This document shows positions 16,777 through 24,597 of a DNA stretch of 33,506 nt, in pieces. This DNA is from UMGS75 sp051872775 (GTDB taxonomy: Bacteria; Bacillota_I; Bacilli_A; ML615J-28; CAG-313), in assembly GCA_051872775.1 (NCBI GenBank), contig JBJEEE010000065.1, forward strand, positions 1 to 33,506. Direction: 5' to 3'. The translations under genes and the position numbers were made by a program. Numbering within the stretch: position 1 is the first letter of the stretch; each line of letters starts with the position of its first letter. Below the pieces are notes generated by a model that ran no database searches, was not told the origin of the DNA, and saw nothing but the letters and a program-made list of their open reading frames with translations.

Positions 16777-16914
16777 ATGACAAATAAAAAGAAAAAAATA
16801 AACGAAGGAATCAGAGGTATTGCGCAAAACTTAATTAAGGAAGAAGAAATCGAAAAAAACCTAAAAATGGAGATTGCGAAAGAACTTGATTCAAAAAATA
16901 AAAAAAGTAAATAG
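16777..16914 (+). CDS. 45-codon lysine-rich small protein
   Basis: A short frame with a good GGGGTG ribosome binding site (16764-16769) and ATG at 16777. The product is MTNKKKKINEGIRGIAQNLI followed by a charged helix EEEIEKNLKMEIAKEL and a KKSK tail. It has no membrane segment and is likely helical. An in-frame ATG at 16756 has no ribosome binding site. The gene ends 2 bp before the -35 of the FMN riboswitch promoter and may be the last gene of the recX transcript. I do not recognise a family. Confidence 0.55.
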   Translation: MTNKKKKINEGIRGIAQNLIKEEEIEKNLKMEIAKELDSKNKKSK

Positions 16915-16915
16915 A

Positions 16916-16944
16916 TTGAATAAATTATTTAGATGATGTATTAT
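16916..16944 (+). promoter_or_regulatory. Promoter of the FMN riboswitch transcript
   Basis: TTGAAT (16916-16921), 17-bp spacer, TATTAT (16939-16944). The aptamer begins about 10 bp downstream. Confidence 0.65.
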
Positions 16945-16952
16945 ATATATAC

Positions 16953-17057
16953 AACTTCAGGGCAGGGTGAAATTCCCGACCGGTGGTAAAGTCCACGAGC
17001 TTAGGCATGATTTGGTGAAATTCCAAAACCGATAGTATAGTCTAGATGGAAGAAGAT
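16953..17057 (+). ncRNA. FMN riboswitch (RFN element)
   Basis: All conserved RFN blocks are present in order: CTTCAGGGCAGGGTGAAATT near 16955, GACCGGTGGTAAAGTCCACG, GATTTGGTGAAATTCCAAAA, and the closing AGTCTAGATGGAAGAAGA. The ends pair (CTTC with GAAG) to form P1. It senses FMN and, with the terminator at 17079-17101, should switch off the downstream riboflavin transporter gene when FMN is high. GGGCA (16960-16964) can pair with TGCCC of the terminator (17080-17084), a possible antiterminator pairing. Confidence 0.95.
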
Positions 17058-17078
17058 ATATAATATCTGCTTTTTAAC

Positions 17079-17101
17079 ATGCCCTTAGGGGCATTTTTTT
17101 A
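17079..17101 (+). terminator. Riboswitch-controlled terminator
   Basis: ATGCCC (17079-17084) pairs with GGGCAT (17089-17094) around TTAG, followed by a T run. It lies between the FMN aptamer and the ATG at 17132. Confidence 0.85.
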
Positions 17102-17131
17102 ATTTTATTTTTTAAAAAATTAGGAGGATAT

Positions 17132-18850
17132 ATGAATAAAAGAAGAATATTAATCAATAGAATAACCAAAGTTGGAATTTTTGCGGCAATATCAATAGTT
17201 CTATATCATTTTAGTTTTCCCCTTCCTTTTTTCCCATCCTTTTTAAAGGTTAATTTTTCAATGATGGTAATTATTATAGCTGGATTGATGTTTGGTCCTA
17301 TTGATGCATTTGTTATTGTTGTTTTACGATGCTTGATTGGAATGATTACATCTAGTACAGGTTTTGTTGGTGAAATTGCAGACTTAATTATTGGAACCTT
17401 AACAATCGTACCAACCGCTACAATTTATCATTTTAATCGTAATAAAAAAGGTGGATATATTGCGGTAGGAGTAGCCTTTTTAATGTGGGTACTATCAGGT
17501 ACTTTATCAAATCTATTTACAATGCCAATCTATGTTAGGGTTCTTGGTTTAGATAAGATTCTTCCTGTAATTGCTAAGGTAATTCCATCGGTAAATGAAT
17601 CTAATTATTTATCAAAATATTTGTTATTTGGTGCACTACCTTTTAATGTAGTTGTAGCATCAGCGGTATGTTTGGCAACCCTATTCTTATATAAACATAT
17701 TTCTAATATTTTTAAACATGATTTCTTTGGTAAAATCAAACAAAAGGAAGAACATAAAGGGAAAATAATGACTTTAATTGATTCTTTTAAAGGAACGATG
17801 ACATCAAAAGAAGCAAATGAAATTGTCAAACAGGTATTAACTTCCAAAGGATACTTAGTTGATACACTTCCAATATCTGATGGTGGCGATGGCTTTCTTG
17901 ATACAATATATGCCATAACAAAAATTTCGTTTTTTTCATGTCAAGTTAATGATGCTTTATTTAGAGTACATAATGCCCGTTACTTATATGATGAAAAAAA
18001 TCAAACAGCATATCTTGAAATGGCTGAATGTTGTGGTATTCAAAATCTGAAGAAAGAGGAATTAAATGCATTTGAGGCTAGTTCATATGGACTTGGTGAA
18101 CAAATAAAGTATGTTGTTGAAACACACCATCCTCAAAAGATTGTGATTGGAATCGGTGGTTCCGCAAGTTCTGATGCGGGAAGTGGAATGCTAGAAGCGA
18201 TGGGAGCTTCTTTCTATAATAAAAATGATGAACTATTGAGTAGATTAAACAATCAAAAATTATCTGAAGTTGATAAAATTAGAGTTGGCTCTGTTAAAAC
18301 TTTACTTAGTAATATTCAAATTGAAGTATTAACTGATGTTACTAATCCTTTATTAGGTGAAAAGGGAGCAATATATGTATTTGCTAAACAAAAAGGTGCA
18401 AAAGAAGAAGATTTAGCTATCCTTGAGTCAAACATTTCACACTTTAGTAAGATAGTGGAAGAACAACTATTTGGAAGTAATTCTATAGATCAAAAAGGAG
18501 AAGGTGCAGCTGGAGGAGTTGGCTTTGCTTTCAATCGCATTATTAAAGCTAAAATAATAAATGGAAGTGAAAAAATCTTATCCCTTATTAACTTTGCAAA
18601 AATGTGTGAAGAATATGATATTATTATTACAGGAGAAGGTAAGTTTGATCAACAAACTTTAGATGGTAAAATCATTAAAGGGATTATGGAATATCATCCT
18701 AAAAAACTAATTATTGTTACCGGAATAGCTGAAATAGAAACGGACCAAGCTTCAGTTTATCCAATCGTACCTACTATTTGTGATTTAGAAACATCATTAA
18801 GTGATGCTAAAGGAGCTTTTACAAAACTAATTGATAGCCTACCTTTATAA
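17132..18850 (+). CDS. RibU riboflavin ECF S-component fused to glycerate kinase
   Basis: One 572-codon frame encodes two complete-looking proteins. Residues 1-195 are a RibU-like S-component of an ECF transporter (hydrophobic helices; FSMMVIIIAGLMFGPIDAF, GEIADLIIGTLTIVP), which fits the FMN riboswitch upstream. A charged linker (196-211) leads into a glycerate kinase (GlxK/GarK type): IDSFKGTMTSKEANE, SDGGDGF (249-255), GIGGSASSDAGSGMLEAMGA (340-359), DVTNPLLGEKGA, GAAGGVGFAF and ITGEGKFDQQTLDGK (499-513). Both halves keep their family motifs. An internal ATG at 17768 with AAAGGG upstream could give a separate kinase. However, the first kinase strand (KIMTLIDSFKG) begins before it, so a true fusion is more likely. 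An assembly error removing a stop codon should be excluded. Confidence 0.88.
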   Translation: MNKRRILINRITKVGIFAAISIVLYHFSFPLPFFPSFLKVNFSMMVIIIAGLMFGPIDAFVIVVLRCLIGMITSSTGFVGEIADLIIGTLTIVPTATIYHFNRNKKGGYIAVGVAFLMWVLSGTLSNLFTMPIYVRVLGLDKILPVIAKVIPSVNESNYLSKYLLFGALPFNVVVASAVCLATLFLYKHISNIFKHDFFGKIKQKEEHKGKIMTLIDSFKGTMTSKEANEIVKQVLTSKGYLVDTLPISDGGDGFLDTIYAITKISFFSCQVNDALFRVHNARYLYDEKNQTAYLEMAECCGIQNLKKEELNAFEASSYGLGEQIKYVVETHHPQKIVIGIGGSASSDAGSGMLEAMGASFYNKNDELLSRLNNQKLSEVDKIRVGSVKTLLSNIQIEVLTDVTNPLLGEKGAIYVFAKQKGAKEEDLAILESNISHFSKIVEEQLFGSNSIDQKGEGAAGGVGFAFNRIIKAKIINGSEKILSLINFAKMCEEYDIIITGEGKFDQQTLDGKIIKGIMEYHPKKLIIVTGIAEIETDQASVYPIVPTICDLETSLSDAKGAFTKLIDSLPL

Positions 18851-18883
18851 GAAAAAAGTGAGATTAATTTCTCACTTTTTCTT
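18851..18883. terminator. Bidirectional terminator between convergent genes
   Basis: AAAAAGTGAGA (18853-18863) pairs with TCTCACTTTTT (18870-18880). With T runs on either strand it serves the fusion gene (+) and the HAD gene (-), whose stop codon lies in the loop. Confidence 0.85.
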
Positions 18884-19682
18884 CAAAAAAAGATTTTAAA
18901 AATTTAAGTACTCCTTGATGTTGACAATCATCCGTTACATATTTTGCAACTTTTATTAAATCAGGATGTGCATTTCCCATCGCAACACCGATATTAGCAC
19001 TTTCAATTAAACCAATATCGTTGTGACCATCCCCAATTGCAATTGTATTTTCATATGGAATTTGATAATACTTCATTGCTTCAATAAAACCAGTTTTCTT
19101 ATCAACTAACGGATTGTATATCTCTACAATATGATAATTATCAACTGACCAATAGCGGGAGAGAAGCTTGCCATGGTATTCATTATGGATATAGTCTTCA
19201 AATGCTGAGATGTGATTTTTCTTTATAAAAAATAAAGCACCATTAGGTTTACCAGGAAGAATATCTTTAATTTCTCCTACATGTAGCATTCCCCCATCAA
19301 CGTGGAGAAAGGGGTGAATTTCTTCATTATATTCCATAACATATATATCATCAATTATTTCACAAAAGACATTAATTAGATGAGGTCTGATGTGATTAAT
19401 AATTTCAATTAAGTCATCTTTATCAATTCTTAAATCGGTGATAGGAAAAGTACTATCTAAAGGATTAGTAACTCTTGCACCATTATAATTGATTAAAGGA
19501 GTATCTAAACCTAATAATTTATAAACAAAATAACTAGATCTAAATGGTCTTCCCGTTGCAAGCATTATGATATGACCTTGTTTTCTTAGTTTAATTAAAT
19601 AATCAAATGTTTCTTGATCATATGTGCTAAAGTCTTGCATTAAGGTTCCATCTAAGTCTAGTACAATTAAATATGGTGTCAT
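18864..19682 (-). CDS. Cof-type HAD-IIB phosphatase
   Basis: A 272-residue HAD hydrolase with an intact active site: motif I LDLDGTL (D9, D11), motif II ATGRP (42-46), motif III lysine in VDKKTGF (K195/K196) and motif IV IGDGHNDIGLI (D218, D222). The region between motifs II and III (about 80-190) is the C2b cap typical of Cof/YbjI-type sugar-phosphate or FMN/PLP phosphatases. The substrate cannot be told from sequence. It lies alone on the minus strand with its own promoter and AAAGGAG site. Its position beside a riboflavin transporter is suggestive, since some Cof-type enzymes act on flavin precursors, but that link is inference. Confidence 0.9.
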   Translation of the reverse strand: MTPYLIVLDLDGTLMQDFSTYDQETFDYLIKLRKQGHIIMLATGRPFRSSYFVYKLLGLDTPLINYNGARVTNPLDSTFPITDLRIDKDDLIEIINHIRPHLINVFCEIIDDIYVMEYNEEIHPFLHVDGGMLHVGEIKDILPGKPNGALFFIKKNHISAFEDYIHNEYHGKLLSRYWSVDNYHIVEIYNPLVDKKTGFIEAMKYYQIPYENTIAIGDGHNDIGLIESANIGVAMGNAHPDLIKVAKYVTDDCQHQGVLKFLKSFFEEKVRN

Positions 19683-19704
19683 CTTTTATCTCCTTTTTTT
19701 ATAT

Positions 19705-19733
19705 ATTATAACTTATTATGTAAAAAAAAGCAA
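19705..19733 (-). promoter_or_regulatory. Promoter of the Cof-type HAD gene
   Basis: On the minus strand, TTGCTT (complement of 19728-19733), 17-bp spacer and TATAAT (complement of 19705-19710). The ruvA promoter has the same hexamers and spacing. Confidence 0.65.
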
Positions 19734-19811
19734 ATAAAAACTAAGTAAATTGTAATCTTAATACGATAGTTATGTTTATTTGTAGTAAGCAATTTTTTAT
19801 TATTCTATTTG

Positions 19812-19840
19812 TTGCACTTTTTCTAAATTTGTAGTAAAAT
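19812..19840 (+). promoter_or_regulatory. Promoter of the 19871 gene and ftsK
   Basis: TTGCAC (19812-19817), 17-bp spacer, TAAAAT (19835-19840). A direct repeat TTTGTAGTAA occurs at 19779-19788 and again at 19828-19837, the second copy overlapping the -10. Confidence 0.6.
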
Positions 19841-19870
19841 TAATAAAAGAAAGATTAGGAGGTAAAATCA

Positions 19871-20680
19871 ATGTACTTATTATCGATTAAAGATATTGAT
19901 AATTTTTTTACCTCTTTTTTTGAAAAACTAGCTCAAACTTTTACCTGGCAAACTTTATTTATCTTACTTACTGGGATTATCTTGGGCTTTGTTATTTGTT
20001 CAACTATATATGGTGTGTTAATTATCACTTCTTTGAATGCGAAAGAGCAAGTAAGAATTGATAAAGAACTAAATCTTGATACGGATGAAACTAAAATTAA
20101 GCAAGATATCGAAATCATTAAACAAAACTTTGTCAAAGAAACCGATGGATTAACCATTAAAGAACGATTTGAATCACTTGGGCCTGCTATTATGGAAACG
20201 GTTAATATTGTAGCTTCATCATACTATCCGCATTCCAAGTATCCTTTATATGAATTAAGTATTTCTGAATTAATCTTATTTTTACGTTATCTATCTTATC
20301 GTATTGAAAAAGTATTTGATAGTCCAGTTTTAAGACCTTTTAAGAATATGACCATTTCACAGATTATTAAAATCATTGATATTCAAAAGAAAATTAATGA
20401 GAATAAAGTTGTCAAAACAATTAATAATCCAGTAACAAACAAATTTAAAAAAATAATGATGGGAATAGTCAATTACGCTAATCCCATATATTGGATAAAA
20501 AAATTAGTTATGGGTACAACAATTAATTTAGCAATTAAAAAAATATGTTTAGTTATTATTGATATTGTTGGTGATGAAACTAATAAAACATATAGTAAAG
20601 CCATTTTTAATCAAGAAAGAACTTTATATCAAGAAGAAATTGAACAAACAATTAATAATATAGAAGGAGATAACGACTAA
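19871..20680 (+). CDS. Single-pass membrane protein of unknown function next to ftsK
   Basis: A 269-residue protein I do not recognise. A short amphipathic N-terminus is followed by one strong transmembrane helix at about 29-53 (LFILLTGIILGFVICSTIYG). A long basic, mostly helical region runs to the end, with hydrophobic stretches such as ISELILFLRYL and INLAIKKICLVIIDIVGD that could lie along the membrane. There are no catalytic motifs. It starts after AGGAGG, has its own promoter, and ends 2 bp before ftsK, so the two are surely co-expressed. As the FtsK here lacks its membrane domain, this protein is a candidate membrane partner, which is inference from position only. Confidence 0.8.
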   Translation: MYLLSIKDIDNFFTSFFEKLAQTFTWQTLFILLTGIILGFVICSTIYGVLIITSLNAKEQVRIDKELNLDTDETKIKQDIEIIKQNFVKETDGLTIKERFESLGPAIMETVNIVASSYYPHSKYPLYELSISELILFLRYLSYRIEKVFDSPVLRPFKNMTISQIIKIIDIQKKINENKVVKTINNPVTNKFKKIMMGIVNYANPIYWIKKLVMGTTINLAIKKICLVIIDIVGDETNKTYSKAIFNQERTLYQEEIEQTINNIEGDND

Positions 20681-20682
20681 CT

Positions 20683-22818
20683 ATGCGTGAAAAAGAAACA
20701 AGAAAAAGGGAATTTTATGTTTATAGAGTAACAACAGAAGAAGAAAGAAAACAAGAAGAAGAAAATAAGCCTAAAGATGATTATATTATATCTCCTCATT
20801 ATGGCAAACAACCCAATCATAGATATAATGAAAATATTGGATATCATCGTAATCCTTCGACATATGATGCAATAAGACCTAATAATCCGGTTGATCCTTC
20901 GCGTTTTCCTAATCATAATACCAAAAAGCAAGAAGTAAGCGAAACGAATGAAGAAGACGAAGACTTCACAAATGTTGATCCTTTTTCTATTGATAAGGAA
21001 GAAGAAAATGAACATTTTGAAAAAGTCGATCCCTTTAATATCATATCTCCTTCTAATAATATTACAAATGATGAAGAAAGTGATCCCTTTATTGGTAGAT
21101 ATCCTAAAACTCCTAGTGTAAGAGGTGAGTATGTACCAATAAATGAAGAAAGTACGGCGTCAATTGAGGATTTACCGGAAGATATATTCGACAATCGATA
21201 TGATGAACAACCAACAGAAGCATCTCAACCAACGATTACAGAACCAAAAGTAGTAAAAAAACCAGTTGAAACAAATAGACCTAGAGTATCAACCAATCCC
21301 AATTTAGCTAATATTAGTGCAAAACGCAATCCTGTGGTCGATATTCCTGCTCCTAAAATAACTAAATATATTCCTTTTAAACTTGACTTATTAACAAGAG
21401 GGGGAAGTAATGAAAATGACGATAGATCAGAAGCAGAACGTCAAAAGCAAATTATTAATCAAACCCTCAAAGATTCTGGAATTAAAGCAGAAGTTGTTGA
21501 GTACATCTTTGGTCCTACGGTCACTCAATTTATGATTAAAGTATCACCTGGTGTTAATGTTAATACAATCAAAAATTGTGAAGCCAATCTAGCGATGTAT
21601 TTAGAAGCAGAACGTATCTTAATTCAAACCCCAATTCCTGGTAAACCATTTGCGGGGGTTGAAGTTCCCAAAAAGAAAGAGTATCGTCATACGGTTCATC
21701 TAGGAGATATCTTAGCATCAAAAGAGTATCGTTCATATAAAGGAAAGATTCCAATTGTAATTGGACGTGATAATTATGGAATTCCAATGATATGTGATAT
21801 TGCGGAGATGCCACATTGTTTAATTGCAGGAACGACCAAATCAGGAAAAAGTGTATGCTTAAATACCATTATTTTAAGTTTACTATATAATTTTAGTCCT
21901 CGTGATTTACGTTTAGTTCTTATGGATCCAAAACGTATTGAGTTAAGTCCATATGAAGGAATTCCTCATCTAGCTATGCCGATAATTACGGATAAATCCG
22001 ATTTTCCTGCTGGAATAGGTTGGGTATATGAGGAGATGGAACGACGTTATGAAGTTTTCCAATATTATGGAGAACAAGATTTCACGGAATTAAATAAACG
22101 TTTAGTTGAAGAGAAAAAGTCTAAATTACCATATATAGTTGTAATTATTGACGAATTTGGTGATTGGTTTGCGGGGGTTGATGATGAAGTAGCAGAACAA
22201 ATCCAAAAGATTGCCGCAAAAGCCCGTGCTGCCGGTATTCATGTTATTCTAGCTACACAACGACCAACGAATGAATCAATTAGTGGAAACATCAAAGCCA
22301 ACTTTGATACGAGAATTGCATTTAAAGTATCAAACTTTGTCGATTCAAAAGTTATCATTGATAAAGGTGGAGCTGAAAAACTTGAAGGATATGGTGATAT
22401 GTTAATTAAGTATGCAGGAAGAACGGAAAAACGTCTTCAAGGTGCCTTTGTTGGAAATGCGGATATCCGTAAAGTAATCAACTTTTTACGTGAAAATAAT
22501 ACTTGTAATTATATTGTTACGCTTGAGGAAGTCCGTCAATCTACAACTAGTAGACAACTAGCACAAAATAGTTCTCGTTCAACTGGTTTAGATGACCCAA
22601 GATTTGAGGAAGTGGCATACTATATTGTTAGAAATAAAAATGCTTCAAACAATAGTTTATCACGTGAATTTGGAATGGGATTTAATCGTGTAAACGATAT
22701 TTTAGTTGCCTTAGAACAACTTGGTGTATTAAGCCAAGCAGTTAAAGGTAAACAAAGAGAAGTTCTTGTTAGTGAACTTGAACTAGAAGAAATATTAACT
22801 AATTATGATAAGTTTTAA
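20683..22818 (+). CDS. FtsK/SpoIIIE-family DNA translocase lacking the membrane domain (SftA-like)
   Basis: A 711-residue hexameric DNA pump for chromosome segregation. Residues 1-225 are polar and likely disordered, with no membrane helix. In this it resembles soluble SftA of Bacillus rather than FtsK or SpoIIIE. The motor spans about 230-610: an alpha domain (GIKAEVVEYIFGPTVTQF), Walker A GTTKSGKS (383-390) and Walker B VVIIDEFGDW (486-495; usually DEFADL), then ILATQRP and KGGAEKLEGYGDML. The gamma winged helix (about 636-700) is present (FGMGFNRVNDILVALEQLG), but the usual RAAR-like recognition residues are changed. Three DPF motifs recur in the linker. The SD GAAGGAGA is 12 bp from the ATG. 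Confidence 0.93.
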   Translation: MREKETRKREFYVYRVTTEEERKQEEENKPKDDYIISPHYGKQPNHRYNENIGYHRNPSTYDAIRPNNPVDPSRFPNHNTKKQEVSETNEEDEDFTNVDPFSIDKEEENEHFEKVDPFNIISPSNNITNDEESDPFIGRYPKTPSVRGEYVPINEESTASIEDLPEDIFDNRYDEQPTEASQPTITEPKVVKKPVETNRPRVSTNPNLANISAKRNPVVDIPAPKITKYIPFKLDLLTRGGSNENDDRSEAERQKQIINQTLKDSGIKAEVVEYIFGPTVTQFMIKVSPGVNVNTIKNCEANLAMYLEAERILIQTPIPGKPFAGVEVPKKKEYRHTVHLGDILASKEYRSYKGKIPIVIGRDNYGIPMICDIAEMPHCLIAGTTKSGKSVCLNTIILSLLYNFSPRDLRLVLMDPKRIELSPYEGIPHLAMPIITDKSDFPAGIGWVYEEMERRYEVFQYYGEQDFTELNKRLVEEKKSKLPYIVVIIDEFGDWFAGVDDEVAEQIQKIAAKARAAGIHVILATQRPTNESISGNIKANFDTRIAFKVSNFVDSKVIIDKGGAEKLEGYGDMLIKYAGRTEKRLQGAFVGNADIRKVINFLRENNTCNYIVTLEEVRQSTTSRQLAQNSSRSTGLDDPRFEEVAYYIVRNKNASNNSLSREFGMGFNRVNDILVALEQLGVLSQAVKGKQREVLVSELELEEILTNYDKF

Positions 22819-22843
22819 TTAAAGAAAGAAAGGAGTATATTAT

Positions 22844-23749
22844 ATGAAAAATGAGACGTATCTAATAAATTATTTTTCATATCATAACGGGGTAGTTGAT
22901 CGTTTGACCCTTAAGTCAAAAATAATAAATCGTTTATTAGCATTTGTAATATGTAGTATAATTTACCCTTTAATCTCTTCTTCAAAACGTCATATTAATA
23001 TTTATGGTGAAGAAATCAAAACTCTTGAAACTATTAAATACATTGATATTGTAATGATAATTTGTTATATTATTGCAAGTATTGGGGTTTTATTCATTAT
23101 TGCGCAAACGTTATTTCCAAGTCAAATGGAAAAAATTACTTCAAAATTATCTTTTAAAATAAAGCAAACAATCTTTAATTGCTTAGATTGGGGAATGATC
23201 CTACCTATTTGCGCAACAATTGCGGTATTTTGTTATAGTTATATTTTTGTAATAACGCCGATTACGGGTACTTCTATGAATCCAACTATTGATAATGGTG
23301 AAAATGTTTTAGTCTCTTATCTTGATAATATTGATCAATTTGATGTTGTTGTATTAAAAGTAACGCCTGAGGATAATTTCGAAGTATTTGAATCCTCATA
23401 CTATATTAAAAGAATAATCGGACTTCCAGGACAAACAGTAACATGGATTGATAAAGTATTAACAATTGATGGTGAGGTGGTTAATGAATCATTTTTCCCT
23501 GATGATTATTTAGATAGTATTTCTGTTTCTAACTCTTCAAATTTTTATGGTAATTTTAGATATAAAGAAAATAACGAGATAAAAAATAGTTTTGTCATAC
23601 CTGAGGGATATTATTTTGTAATGGGAGATAATCGTCATGATGGTGGAAGCAAAGATAGTAGATTAATTGGATTAATTCCTGAAAAGAATATTGTCGGTGT
23701 TGCAAAGTGCCATCTTAAAGGAATAATTCCATGGGGGAAGATAAAATGA
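22844..23749 (+). CDS. lepB: Signal peptidase I with extra N-terminal membrane helices
   Basis: Type I signal peptidase, a Ser/Lys protease that cleaves signal peptides at the outer membrane face. The catalytic serine is S144 in ITGTSMNPTIDNGE and the general base is K189 in YYIKRIIGLPGQ. The C-terminal boxes are YYFVMGDNRHDGG and SKDSRLIGLIPEKNIVG. At 301 residues it is much longer than the usual Gram-positive form. Residues 1-115 add two hydrophobic helices (about 29-45 and 66-90) before the normal anchor (about 115-137). It starts after AAAGGAG, ends in TGA overlapping rbgA (ATGA), and lies in the conserved lepB-rbgA-rnhB order. Confidence 0.93.
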   Translation: MKNETYLINYFSYHNGVVDRLTLKSKIINRLLAFVICSIIYPLISSSKRHINIYGEEIKTLETIKYIDIVMIICYIIASIGVLFIIAQTLFPSQMEKITSKLSFKIKQTIFNCLDWGMILPICATIAVFCYSYIFVITPITGTSMNPTIDNGENVLVSYLDNIDQFDVVVLKVTPEDNFEVFESSYYIKRIIGLPGQTVTWIDKVLTIDGEVVNESFFPDDYLDSISVSNSSNFYGNFRYKENNEIKNSFVIPEGYYFVMGDNRHDGGSKDSRLIGLIPEKNIVGVAKCHLKGIIPWGKIK

Positions 23750-24597
23750 TTCAGTGGTATCCTGGGCATATGGCTAAAGCCATTCGTGAAATTAATGAAA
23801 AAGTAAAGTTAGTTGATGTTGTTATTGTATTATTAGATGCAAGAATTCCTAAAGCATCGATAAATCCTGAATTAAGTAAAATATTACAAAATAAAAGAAC
23901 ACTATATGTACTTACCAAAAAAGACAAAGCAGATGATAGTCAAACGATAAAGTGGATTAATTATTATAAGAGTAAATCAATTAATGCCATAGCGATTGAT
24001 GCACGTTCATCAAGAGATATCAAGCAAGTTTTAAAAGAACTTGAAAGAATTATGGCTCCTAAACGTGAAAGTGATGCAAAAAAGGGGTTAAAACCAAGAC
24101 CAATCAAAACGATGATGGTAGGCATTCCTAATGTTGGTAAATCCACACTTATCAATGCTTTAGTAGGAAAGAAGGTAACATTTGTTGGTGATAAACCAGG
24201 TGTTACGAAGAATCAACAGTGGATTAGAATTAATCAAAATCTAGAGTTATTAGATACTCCAGGTGTTTTATGGCCTAAATTTGAAAATGAAGAAATTGGC
24301 CTTAATCTTGCGGTTACTGGCGCAATAAATGATAATATATTACCTATTGAGGAAGTAGGAAAGTACTTAATAAGGTTTTTATATGATAAATATCCTAAAG
24401 CTTTATATACAAGATATAATAAAGAGTTTTCTATAGATAGCGATGCATGTCTCAAAGAAATCGCGAAAGAACAAAATTTACTATATAATAATAAGGAAGA
24501 AGACCTTGATTCAGCCGCAAAATTTGTATTGCAAGAATTTAGAAATAATATGTATGGGAAAATTACGTTAGAGTGGTTAAATGATGAAGAAAATTAA
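23746..24597 (+). CDS. rbgA: Ribosome biogenesis GTPase RbgA (YlqF)
   Basis: A circularly permuted GTPase needed for late 50S assembly. The motif order G4-G1-G3 is diagnostic: TKKD (57-60), GIPNVGKST (126-134) and DTPG (170-173), preceded by MIQWYPGHMAKAIREINEKV and LLDARIP. A C-terminal helical domain follows, 283 residues in all. The frame is open from an ATG at 23731, but GGGGG (23733-23737) places the start at 23746, overlapping the lepB stop by 4 bp. Confidence 0.95.
   Translation: MIQWYPGHMAKAIREINEKVKLVDVVIVLLDARIPKASINPELSKILQNKRTLYVLTKKDKADDSQTIKWINYYKSKSINAIAIDARSSRDIKQVLKELERIMAPKRESDAKKGLKPRPIKTMMVGIPNVGKSTLINALVGKKVTFVGDKPGVTKNQQWIRINQNLELLDTPGVLWPKFENEEIGLNLAVTGAINDNILPIEEVGKYLIRFLYDKYPKALYTRYNKEFSIDSDACLKEIAKEQNLLYNNKEEDLDSAAKFVLQEFRNNMYGKITLEWLNDEEN

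Noticed and set aside
23731..23745. Longer rbgA N-terminus (MGEDK)
   Set aside because: Those codons contain the SD of the true start at 23746, where family homology begins.
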